A DNA stretch of 23,951 bases from UBA6244 sp041582875 (GTDB lineage Bacteria > Bacteroidota > Bacteroidia > Bacteroidales > F082), in assembly GCA_041582875.1 (NCBI GenBank), contig JBFHGX010000045.1:1-23951 (forward strand), given 5' to 3'. The translations under genes were made by a program, and so were the position numbers. This document shows positions 16,436 through 23,951 of the stretch, piece after piece. The notes under the pieces are model-generated. The model saw only the letters and a list, made by a program, of their open reading frames with translations. It was not told the origin of the DNA and searched no databases. Within the stretch, counting starts at the first letter, position 1; each line of letters opens with the position of its first letter.

Positions 16436-17248
16436 ATGGCAAAAATTAATGTTCAGGAAAGTGAAATAACCATTATATCGGTTGCCGGGAAGGACTACAT
16501 TTCATTAACCGATATGGCCAATGCCAAAGAAAGCGGGAGCCGTGCTGCCGATATCATTAAAAACTGGTTGCGAAACCGATATACGCTTGAATTTCTTGGA
16601 ACATGGGAATTGATAAACAACCTAACTTTTAAAGTGGTCGAATTTGACCACTTTAAATCGCAGGCAGGTTTACCAAGTTTTGTGTTAAGTGTCTCAGAGT
16701 GGATTGATAAAACCAATGCAATTGGAATAATTGTAAAAAAAGGCAAATACGGCGGGACTTATGCTCACAAAGATATTGCTTTTGAATTTGGTTCAGCTAT
16801 TAGTGTACCGTTTAAGCTTTATTTGATTAACGAATTCCAACGCCTCAAAGAAGAGGAACAAAAACAAATTGGCTGGTCGGCAAAACGTGAATTGGCAAAA
16901 CTCAACTACCACATACACACCGACGCCATTAAACAAAACCTGATACCACAAGAACTTTCTTCCGCTCAAACATCCATTGTTTATGCCAACGAGGCCGATG
17001 TGCTTAACATGGCCATGTTTGGTATTACAGCAAAACAGTGGCGCGATGCCAATCCCGATTTAAAAGGAAATATACGTGATTATGCAAATATCAACGAATT
17101 AATTTGCCTGTCGAATATGGAAAACCTGAATGCTGTTTTTATCAATGAGAACATGCCCCAAACCGAACGACTAATAAAATTAAATCAAATTGCCATTCAG
17201 CAAATGAAAATATTGCAGAATATTGAAAATCGAAAATTATTAAAATAA
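16436..17248 (+). CDS. KilA-N domain protein of the type I restriction locus
   Basis: The 270-aa protein has an N-terminal KilA-N domain (residues about 12-130). Its marks are DYISLTDMANAK, a helical NWLRNRYTLEFLGTWE segment, and the closing GKYGGTYAHKDIAFEFGSAI with FKLYLINEFQRL. The C-terminal half is helical (WSAKRELAKLNYHIHTDAIK, later ANINELICLSNMENLNAVF). KilA-N is a DNA-binding fold common in phages. Proteins like this one recur between hsdS and hsdR in bacterial type I loci, with unknown function; control of restriction or alleviation are candidates. It lies 57 bp after hsdMS and 11 bp before hsdR, so it is in the operon. Confidence 0.88.
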   Translation: MAKINVQESEITIISVAGKDYISLTDMANAKESGSRAADIIKNWLRNRYTLEFLGTWELINNLTFKVVEFDHFKSQAGLPSFVLSVSEWIDKTNAIGIIVKKGKYGGTYAHKDIAFEFGSAISVPFKLYLINEFQRLKEEEQKQIGWSAKRELAKLNYHIHTDAIKQNLIPQELSSAQTSIVYANEADVLNMAMFGITAKQWRDANPDLKGNIRDYANINELICLSNMENLNAVFINENMPQTERLIKLNQIAIQQMKILQNIENRKLLK

Positions 17249-17259
17249 TTGGTTATCAA

Positions 17260-19641
17260 ATGAGTAAGAAAATTAACGAAGCTACATCAACCGATTTACC
17301 CATTATTCATAAGTTGGTAACCGACTACGGCTGGAAAGTGGGTGATACTTTATTGTATCAGCCGATTTATTTCATACCCGAGAATCTGAAAAAAGACTAT
17401 TCAACATTAAAAAACATCCGTCCCGATATTGTGCTGCAGGATCTGAATGGCGAGGTGTTGGCCGTAATTGAAAATAACCTGGACAAAGAAAATAAAGACC
17501 TGTTAAAACTCCGCACCATCATTACACAATTACTAAAACCTCGTTTTTTGTATGCTTGCAGTGCCGAGCGTATTTTGTTTTACGACAATACCTGGCGTGG
17601 TCTGGATGCAGGCGAGTTTAAACAGGTTACAACTTTCATGAGCCTGGAAGAAATGAAGCTCAAAATGGAGCAACAGAAAAAAATTGCTTCCAACAAAGAA
17701 ATTATAATCGACACCACCATTGCAGGTGGCTACGACCCTAACATAGGCAAAGAAAGGTATTATCAATTGCAATGTATCCGGACCATTATCGAAAATTACA
17801 AAGCCGGAAAACAAAAGATGCTGATCCACATGGCTACGGGTCTCGGAAAAACAAGAACAGCCGTAGCCTTATCAAAAGCACTTTTAAGCAGCGGGATGGC
17901 AAAACGAATCTTGTTTGTGGTCGACAGACGCATGCTGGCAAAACAAGCCGTTGACGATGGGTTTTCATTAATCAGCCGCGAATACACCTCTAGCTGGATA
18001 ACCACCTCCAATTTCAGAACAAGAAAAAACGCCAGTATTCATGCAGTGGTTATCGACACCCTGGAGATAATCCACAGCGACTTGCCTTCAAACTTCTACG
18101 ATTTAATTATTGTGGACGAATGTCACCGAAGCATCAACGTAAACCGCAAACTAATCTTCGACCATTTTCTTTGCCCAAGGTTGGGGCTTACAGCTACTCC
18201 ACGCATTGCCACACCCAAAGAAGGTTCAGAGGTGGACGAAGAAGATTTAGCCATTATCGATACCTATAAATTATTCGGATGCGAAACGGGTGAACCAGAC
18301 TTTCAATTTGACATTAAGCGTGGAATCGACGAAGGTTTTCTTGCACCATACAAACCAATCGAACTTATTTCTTCTTTGGTCACAGAAGCTAACAAAAACG
18401 GAATCGAATTTGATCATGTCCTCGACCCCAAAGAAAGATATGTGATTGCATTAGGTGCTGAAAAAAAACTAAAGTTGGAACAGCTGAACCGCAAGTTTAT
18501 TTCCGAAGAAAACTGCCTGCGCATAGCCGAAGAATTAAAGAAAAACACCCAATATGGTGAAAAAATAATTTTGTTTGGTGTAAGTCAGGCACATTGTATT
18601 GAGCTTGCAAAAGCGGTCAATAAAGTGTTCCAAAACGACAATGCAGAAAAGCCATATTATGCCGAAGCCGTTATTTCCGAAAACAATGAACTGAACGAAA
18701 CCCTGAAAGCATGGTTTAAAAAACCTTATCAAAAGCCTTATGTGGCAATATCTGTCGATATATTGAGCACAGGTGTCGACATTCCCTGTGTTCGTTATAT
18801 TGCACTGGCCGCACTAACAAAATCCGTGGGCAAGTACATTCAAATGATTGGTCGAGGCACGCGCCTTGACCCGAAAACAGGAAAATTCAGCTTTCAAATC
18901 CTTGACTTTGTAGGTCTGTGCAAACGCATGGAAGACAATGGGAAAGGCACCCTGAAAGAAAATAAAAAAATAGTGAAGCCCGGGGGTTCAAAAAAACAAA
19001 CCGGTGGCACTTCCAATCCAAAAGGAGATTATTTTCTGATCGACAATCCCGACCCTGCAAACATGATTCAACGTGTAGAAATACATGGCGATTCAATAAT
19101 AATTAAAGACAATATTCCAATTGAAGAAGCCAAACGTATTTTTGAAGAAGAGTTAAAGAAAAGCCAGGTGCCTGTTATGGTTGATTTAAAAGAAAAAGCA
19201 CAACAACCCGAGTATCAGCCAACAGACGAAGAACTGGCCAAATTTATTCAATGGCTAAGTTTGCCAAACACCTTCATGGACGAAGGTCATTTACAAAAAA
19301 TGTATGACTATCCCGAAGGCTCAGCTTGGGACTTCTTGTTGCATGCGTTAGGTAAAAAGAAAATCCCGACGCCAAAAGAGCGAATTGAAAAAAACTATCT
19401 TTCTTACATTCACACCTACAACTTCACCGATGAACAAATTGTGATTCTTAAGAAAATAAAAGAAGTTTTTGCCTCAAACCTTGCATCAAAAAGAGACATC
19501 GACATAAAAGAAATCTTCGGAAACCCAATCTACGAAAGATTGATAGGCTCCTATGACTCCATTAACCAGAAATTTGATGGTAGATTTAATTTAGTAATAA
19601 ACGATCTAAAACAGACATTTGGAATAAAAGCAAATGCATAA
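17260..19641 (+). CDS. hsdR: Type I restriction endonuclease subunit R (HsdR), nuclease motif altered
   Basis: The 793-aa protein pairs an N-terminal nuclease domain with an SF2 translocase. Motor motifs are intact: Walker A ATGLGKT ending at K197-T198, Walker B DECH 286-289, motif III GLTATPR, motif VI QMIGRGTR 528-535. The C-terminus (about 620-793) is the helical region that docks on the methyltransferase. In the nuclease domain, D56 (RPDIVL) and E71 (LAVIEN) are present. The residue two after the Glu is N73 (codon AAC), where the PD-(D/E)xK fold needs Lys. One base change from AAA or AAG would explain it. DNA translocation should be unaffected, but cleavage may be lost. It follows the KilA-N gene by 11 bp in the hsdMS-kilA-N-hsdR operon. 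The subunit call is firm; the loss of activity is inference. Confidence 0.93.
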   Translation: MSKKINEATSTDLPIIHKLVTDYGWKVGDTLLYQPIYFIPENLKKDYSTLKNIRPDIVLQDLNGEVLAVIENNLDKENKDLLKLRTIITQLLKPRFLYACSAERILFYDNTWRGLDAGEFKQVTTFMSLEEMKLKMEQQKKIASNKEIIIDTTIAGGYDPNIGKERYYQLQCIRTIIENYKAGKQKMLIHMATGLGKTRTAVALSKALLSSGMAKRILFVVDRRMLAKQAVDDGFSLISREYTSSWITTSNFRTRKNASIHAVVIDTLEIIHSDLPSNFYDLIIVDECHRSINVNRKLIFDHFLCPRLGLTATPRIATPKEGSEVDEEDLAIIDTYKLFGCETGEPDFQFDIKRGIDEGFLAPYKPIELISSLVTEANKNGIEFDHVLDPKERYVIALGAEKKLKLEQLNRKFISEENCLRIAEELKKNTQYGEKIILFGVSQAHCIELAKAVNKVFQNDNAEKPYYAEAVISENNELNETLKAWFKKPYQKPYVAISVDILSTGVDIPCVRYIALAALTKSVGKYIQMIGRGTRLDPKTGKFSFQILDFVGLCKRMEDNGKGTLKENKKIVKPGGSKKQTGGTSNPKGDYFLIDNPDPANMIQRVEIHGDSIIIKDNIPIEEAKRIFEEELKKSQVPVMVDLKEKAQQPEYQPTDEELAKFIQWLSLPNTFMDEGHLQKMYDYPEGSAWDFLLHALGKKKIPTPKERIEKNYLSYIHTYNFTDEQIVILKKIKEVFASNLASKRDIDIKEIFGNPIYERLIGSYDSINQKFDGRFNLVINDLKQTFGIKANA

Positions 19642-19655
19642 AAATCATGAAAAAA

Positions 19656-19679
19656 GGATTCCCATCACAGAGGGCATCC
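19656..19679 (+). terminator. Weak hairpin after hsdR
   Basis: GGATTCCC (19656-19663) pairs with GGGCATCC (19672-19679) with one mismatch and an 8-nt loop. An A-rich rather than U-rich tail follows, so any termination is partial at best and the next gene may still be co-transcribed. Confidence 0.25.
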
Positions 19680-19711
19680 TCAAAAAGTCTAAATCCTAAA
19701 AATTAACTGCT

Positions 19712-20614
19712 ATGATAACACAATCCTCCAACCATTTTGAAGACAAATTTCTAATCGATAAGTTATTCGAAAGTAGCTGGCACTTTAAGAATAGCAATGA
19801 ATTTCAACAGTTTTTCGACTTCATTGCAAGTTTCGACCATTATTCCAGATACAATGCCATGTTGGTTTATATTCAAAATAAGAACGTTCGTTTTTTTGGG
19901 GGGATAACCTACTGGAAAAAGAAATTCAATCGTCAGGTTTCAGAAGAGGCCAGACCTTATATTATTCTTGCTCCAAAAGGCCCTGTAATGTTAGTTTACG
20001 ATATTTTTGACACAACCGGTGAAGATACTCCTGAACAGTTTCTTGTAAAAGGTCTGGGCAGAAAGCCCTTTGAAGTTAATGGGCATTTGAGTAAAATGGT
20101 ATTTGATCAGTCCATTGAAGAAGTTCGGAGTTGGGGGATCAGAGTTTCTATAAAACCCCTCACATTTTTCGAAGGAGGTCATGTAACAAACCACAACAGA
20201 GATTATCTTGAAATTGCCTTGAAGGAAGGTGCCTCAAACGAAGAAAATTTCGCCACCCTTATTCACGAATTGGCACACGTTTTTCTAGGACATACAGGCT
20301 TTAAATACCTCAATAATCCAAGCAGAAAGCACCCCCTTGAACTAAAACAACGCCATCTTCCAATTACAGCGGAAGAACTGGAAGCCGAAACCGTTAGCTA
20401 CTTACTTTGTTATAAACTGGGACTTATTAACTCCTCAGCAGAATACCTAGCAGGATATATTACCGATCCAGAGGATTTAATGCTATTTGAATACGATACA
20501 GTGATCAAAACAGCAGACAAACTAGAAACCATATTCCTACAAAACATCAAAGTTCATCAACCCAAAAAATCTAAAGACAGTCTCACTTTTCAACAAACAT
20601 CGATCTTTGACTAA
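19712..20614 (+). CDS. ArdC-like antirestriction protein with HExxH metallopeptidase domain
   Basis: The 300-aa protein has two parts. Residues about 30-110 resemble the ArdC N-terminal single-strand-DNA-binding domain: ASFDHYSRYNAMLVYIQN, YWKKKFNRQV, then a YIILAP strand. Residues about 165-255 form a zincin of the ImmA/IrrE-ArdC type: HELAH at H185-H189, with a third ligand expected in ELEAETVSYLL (E224 or E226). The C-terminus ends in a polar tail. ArdC proteins protect incoming DNA from restriction, and related peptidases cleave regulators of mobile elements. The gene starts 70 bp after hsdR on the same strand, so it sits directly beside the system it might counter or regulate. It may instead be a leftover mobile-element gene. 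Fold assignment is strong; target is unknown. Confidence 0.8.
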   Translation: MITQSSNHFEDKFLIDKLFESSWHFKNSNEFQQFFDFIASFDHYSRYNAMLVYIQNKNVRFFGGITYWKKKFNRQVSEEARPYIILAPKGPVMLVYDIFDTTGEDTPEQFLVKGLGRKPFEVNGHLSKMVFDQSIEEVRSWGIRVSIKPLTFFEGGHVTNHNRDYLEIALKEGASNEENFATLIHELAHVFLGHTGFKYLNNPSRKHPLELKQRHLPITAEELEAETVSYLLCYKLGLINSSAEYLAGYITDPEDLMLFEYDTVIKTADKLETIFLQNIKVHQPKKSKDSLTFQQTSIFD

Positions 20615-21183
20615 GTGTACCCCCCCTTACTCCCGCCAGCTTGCAACTAGTGGTACATCCCTTTCATGTCATCAGTATGAAGCGAACCCTGCCCAACAAA
20701 TCACCTGCAAACACCAGACCTCATAGTAGGCAAGCGAAGTGACAAGACATCTCCTTTTTAATTCATAACTTATGAAATACTTATTCTATGATAATACACA
20801 CGTTATCAGTCACTAATAATATTTATATTGAAATAACAGGCAAGTTTATTCTTTATTTTTCAATTTAGACGCCTAAAATACACGCTTATAGTTTATTATG
20901 CATTTAAACCATTATATCTAAGCTAACACCAAAATCATCTTTAAAGCAAATAACCATAGTATTAATTAAGTAGGAGGAACGGACAAATCGCTTCACCCAT
21001 TTTTGCTTCCAAAGAGGTTGTAACCCCATTTCTCATAAAACAAAATCTCAAACTGAATGTTAACCCCCAATGTCAAACCAATGAGATTATTTTCTAGATT
21101 TACGTCTTTAAAATGCCCAAAAATCAATTCACAATGAACCGGCCATAAAATAAAGATACATAACATAACCTAATTATTAATAA
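20615..21183. other. 569-bp intergenic region, AT-rich, no intact gene
   Basis: I find no convincing gene, RNA or long repeat. Minus-strand positions 21166-20993 form a 57-codon open frame (MLCIFILWPVHCELIFGHFK at the start, IQFEILFYEKWGYNLFGSKN at the end). Its alternating hydrophobic pattern recalls beta-barrel strands. It could be the tail of a decayed outer-membrane gene, but it could equally be chance. No TAnnTTTG element stands out ahead of the 21184 start. The composition shifts from C-rich at 20615-20700 to strongly AT-rich after 20750, which may mark a junction. Confidence 0.4.
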
Positions 21184-23658
21184 ATGAAATCATTCAAATT
21201 CTACATCTTAGCACCCCTTGCACTAATTATTATCGTTGCTATAGTTTTCTCCTGTAAAAAGGACAAGAAGGATGGAGGTGAGGATCCAATCATCGAGAAT
21301 GCAAATGGGACGATTGAAATCCCAAGCACTATTATTTACAGTAACATTGAAATTGTAAGTGGAACCAACAAATCACCGATTAATGAGCAGGGAGAATTTA
21401 ACATTGAGACGCAAGGAATAGTTTACGCAATAAATAAGCAAACAAATGAAATTATTTATTTCAGTATTCTGCCAGCTGCTGATAAAACAATAAGTAAGAG
21501 CGCAAATACGGAACAGGGTATTGTACTTTCTCCAATGGAAACAGCGACTAGTCTGGTATATCTGGCAAGTGCGGCCACCGGTTTTAGGCCTGATTTGTTT
21601 GTGGATGCCACGCAGACTTTCCTGGCATTCAAAGAATATATTTCGACAAAAGAAACTACACAGGTGCTTGCTGAAGGCATTTTAGAAAATATTGAAGAAT
21701 ATGGAGAGTTATATTTTGTGCAGTTAGAGGACGCTCTATTAATTGATGCTGTTGATGAAGTTATTGATTGCTCACAAGATATTTATGATGCTTTAGGTGA
21801 ACAGGAAGAACTCATTTTGGCTTATCAGGGTGAAGAAAATCAGTTTAGTATTTTTGCGCCTTATCTTGAATATAATACCTTAAGTGTTTATGGAGACTTC
21901 AAAGTGGAGATTGATAATGCCATATGGAAAAGTGATGAAGGCATGTGGGAGTTGGAGTGTACAATATACAGTGGTAGTCCACAGTATTTTGCCGCCACAT
22001 CAGGCTATATCAATGAGGCTACAAATACTGTAATTTATGACAAAACCCAAATAGGTAATCTGGTTCTGCCTTATAACACATCATCCTTCTACAATGATGT
22101 TTCATCATGTAATGGTTTTGCAAAATTTATTACAGATACAAGGAATATTTTATCCTACGGCTTTGAGGGGCTGCATTATTCTACCAGACAATTTACGCAA
22201 AGCAAAATCAAGGTAAAAGTAAACAACGAAAATGATTTAATTGTATTATTCAATCCTCAAGCAAGCAATCACCTGAAAACACTTGTGATTCTGCAATTAG
22301 GTCTCAATTTAACTAAGAATACAATCGGTATGTTTTCTGCTTTTACGAACACACTTGAAGATGGTCAATCCAGTGATGAGAAAAAATCTTTAATAGTAGA
22401 AATGTTAAGCGAATTTATCGAAGAGGTGCTAACTGATCCACAGATGCAAGCATATATACATGATGGTGTTTTTAAACCTACTAAAGAAAATTATCGTGAA
22501 ATCACAAATCTATTAATGGAAAAATTCTTTAATTATTTAAAGGATAATAAAAGTAAATTCAACGATTTAGTTGATGCAAATGATTTAAGTGATCAAATTG
22601 ATTTAGATGAATTAATCGCACATGAATACGCATTAACGAAAAAATTAATTGATAAAATAGCAAAATTTAGTGCTTCAACACTCGATATATTTATGGCCGT
22701 TTCAGATTGGGATTACGCCTACAATGGATTCTATTTTCAATTAAATTTTAATGAGTATTTTGAGCTTATGCCTTTGCCAGGCACAGAAAATGCCAATCTG
22801 AGTACAGAAAATCCATCTATTATTTTCAGTGATGAAATTGATATAAACGCAAATTTCAATTGCACCGTAAAAGGATACGGACCTGCACCATATGAAAGCA
22901 CTGAAATATTTGCCTTATTGCCCGAGAATGTAAGTTATATAACAAATTTAGGTAAAGTTGTAGGCATTAGTTTCGACAAAACTGAGTTTAAAGACGATTG
23001 GGAATATGAAATCAGAATTGAAACCGGGGCTATTGTTGATAAAAATGGTGTCGCATTTCCTGGCGTCGGAGAGGGGGCATGGAGTTTCCATGTTACTAAT
23101 AGTGGTGGTGGTGATTTTTTTACGGATCCACGTGATGGTCAAAGCTACGCCACCGTTGATATTGGTAGCCAAACGTGGTTTGCAGAAAACCTAAACTTCG
23201 AAACTACCAATTCATGGACATATGATGACGATCCTGCTAATGGAGATATTTACGGCAGACTCTACACATGGGAGACAGCACTTACCGCCTGCCCTGCCGG
23301 ATGGCATTTGCCTAGTGATGAAGAATGGAAAATCCTGGAAATGGCACTGGGCATGAGCCAAAGTGAGGCAGGTGCTACAGGCTACCGAGGTACAAACGAG
23401 GGCGAAAAAATGAAAAGCACAAGTGGCTGGACTAACAATGGCAATGGCACAAACACCAGCGGTTTTAACGCCTTCCCGGGGGGCAACCGATACAGAAATG
23501 GGTCATTCAACTACCTTGGTAGCAACGGTTACTGGTGGTCGAATACAGAGGGCTCAGGACTTAATGCGTGGCACCGAAGCCTAGACTCCGACAGCCGGGT
23601 ATACCGTAACAACAGCATCATGGATGGCGGATCTAGTGTCCGTTGCCTCAAAAATTGA
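21184..23658 (+). CDS. Surface lipoprotein with C-terminal FISUMP (Fib_succ_major) domain, possible DGR target
   Basis: The 824-aa precursor has a lipoprotein signal with lipobox VFSC (C24), followed by KKDKKD, which resembles a surface-export signal. Residues about 45-550 are an unrecognised, acidic, mixed region. Residues about 555-642 look like an SbsA/Big_5 Ig-like domain (PSIIFSDEIDIN, later VGEGAWSFHV). Residues about 648-824 are a Fibrobacter succinogenes major paralogous domain: DGQSYATVDIGSQTWFAENL, CPAGWHLPSDEEW, SGFNAFPGG, GYWWSNTEGSG and terminal SSVRCLKN. This is a C-type-lectin-like surface fold, so ligand binding is likely. The FISUMP part is GC-richer than the rest, and 13 of its 24 codons from W-H-R-S to SSV end in C, unlike the AT-ending codons upstream. 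That is compatible with a DGR variable region, but no template repeat or reverse transcriptase is in view. Confidence 0.87.
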   Translation: MKSFKFYILAPLALIIIVAIVFSCKKDKKDGGEDPIIENANGTIEIPSTIIYSNIEIVSGTNKSPINEQGEFNIETQGIVYAINKQTNEIIYFSILPAADKTISKSANTEQGIVLSPMETATSLVYLASAATGFRPDLFVDATQTFLAFKEYISTKETTQVLAEGILENIEEYGELYFVQLEDALLIDAVDEVIDCSQDIYDALGEQEELILAYQGEENQFSIFAPYLEYNTLSVYGDFKVEIDNAIWKSDEGMWELECTIYSGSPQYFAATSGYINEATNTVIYDKTQIGNLVLPYNTSSFYNDVSSCNGFAKFITDTRNILSYGFEGLHYSTRQFTQSKIKVKVNNENDLIVLFNPQASNHLKTLVILQLGLNLTKNTIGMFSAFTNTLEDGQSSDEKKSLIVEMLSEFIEEVLTDPQMQAYIHDGVFKPTKENYREITNLLMEKFFNYLKDNKSKFNDLVDANDLSDQIDLDELIAHEYALTKKLIDKIAKFSASTLDIFMAVSDWDYAYNGFYFQLNFNEYFELMPLPGTENANLSTENPSIIFSDEIDINANFNCTVKGYGPAPYESTEIFALLPENVSYITNLGKVVGISFDKTEFKDDWEYEIRIETGAIVDKNGVAFPGVGEGAWSFHVTNSGGGDFFTDPRDGQSYATVDIGSQTWFAENLNFETTNSWTYDDDPANGDIYGRLYTWETALTACPAGWHLPSDEEWKILEMALGMSQSEAGATGYRGTNEGEKMKSTSGWTNNGNGTNTSGFNAFPGGNRYRNGSFNYLGSNGYWWSNTEGSGLNAWHRSLDSDSRVYRNNSIMDGGSSVRCLKN

Positions 23659-23810
23659 TTTGGTTGCTGAGATAATACGCATAGCAGCACCTACCCAAAT
23701 GTGGTGGTTCAGTGGTTAAATCAAGCTTTGGGATTCTATCAAAGTTTGTGCCTATTCGAGAGTCTATTCGACTAGAAGACCTCCCCATCCTTCCCTTCGT
23801 TGTTTTTTTT

Positions 23811-23866
23811 CTGTCACACTTTTTGCAAGGCCAGGGAGTCTTCAAAAAAGTGTGTCAGGCTGTTTT
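23811..23866 (+). terminator. Hairpin with T-run after the FISUMP gene
   Basis: CACACTTTTTG (23815-23825) pairs with CAAAAAAGTGTG (23843-23854, one extra A). CTG/CAG extends the stem past one mismatch to 23811-23858. GCTGTTTTTC follows, so an intrinsic terminator is plausible. It lies about 150 bp after the stop codon; the bases between hold nothing I recognise. Confidence 0.5.
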
Positions 23867-23869
23867 TCT

Positions 23870-23912
23870 CAGGGAAAGCCCTGGAGGCCGTAGGCCGGAA
23901 GGGCTTTCCCTG
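23870..23912. repeat. 13-bp perfect inverted repeat with an inner GGCC hairpin
   Basis: CAGGGAAAGCCCT (23870-23882) and AGGGCTTTCCCTG (23900-23912) are perfect inverted copies. The 17-nt loop contains GGCC-gta-GGCC, which can itself pair. The GC-rich block stands out from the AT-rich surroundings. It may be a second terminator, a REP-type palindrome, or the dyad found after DGR variable regions. Confidence 0.75.
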
Positions 23913-23951
23913 CAAAGTTAGTATTTTATATATGCCTTTCATAACGGTCTC

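Noticed and set aside
23659..23951. Template repeat or reverse transcriptase of a DGR
   Set aside because: No A-rich near-copy of the FISUMP end and no reverse transcriptase frame is visible before the window ends.

Overview
The window looks like an accessory, defence-rich stretch of a Bacteroidota chromosome or integrated element, probably order Bacteroidales or Marinilabiliales. The signs are lipoproteins whose lipobox Cys is followed by KKDK plus acidic residues, PKD and Fibrobacter-succinogenes-type (FISUMP) domains, TAnnTTTG promoter elements, almost no Shine-Dalgarno sequences, and moderate to low GC. Taxonomy is inferred from these features only.

Layout. (1) 1-2687: two co-directional genes of a mobile-element primase/helicase module, a BT4734/VirE-N-like protein cut by the left edge and a PriCT_2-DUF3987 protein. 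They are followed by an array of TAGGA/TCCTA units that can fold in two ways (2685-2750). (2) 2788-8371: a two-component system on the minus strand, a LytS-type kinase with an FG-GAP-like sensor and a receiver-LuxR regulator. The two genes are split by a plus-strand PKD/LamG lipoprotein gene. (3) 8578-13005: a WYL-type regulator N-terminal module lacking the WYL domain, divergent from a von Willebrand A (VWA) gene. Then come a 65-aa helix-turn-helix protein, a very acidic 147-aa orphan, repetitive intergenic DNA, and a 703-aa prokaryotic Argonaute. The Argonaute keeps its guide 5'-phosphate pocket (Y412, K416, Q427, K458) but has lost catalytic Asp residues. (4) 13202-20614: a type I restriction-modification locus with a fused HsdM-HsdS, a KilA-N protein and HsdR, followed by an ArdC-like antirestriction/metallopeptidase gene. 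The HsdR nuclease motif reads E-N-N where E-x-K is expected. (5) 21184-23951: a second lipoprotein ending in a FISUMP domain whose last segment has the codon pattern of a diversity-generating retroelement (DGR) variable region. Two strong hairpins follow, then the window ends.

How the genes may work together. Blocks 3 and 4 form a defence island. The Argonaute probably binds guides without cutting, so it would need a partner effector. No known partner (TIR, Sir2, nuclease, APAZ) is adjacent. The VWA protein, the small HTH protein and the acidic orphan are the only uncharacterised neighbours, which makes this block the best candidate for an undescribed system. The link rests on position alone, and the Argonaute appears to have its own promoter. 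The two-component system and the two lipoproteins point to surface sensing and surface display.
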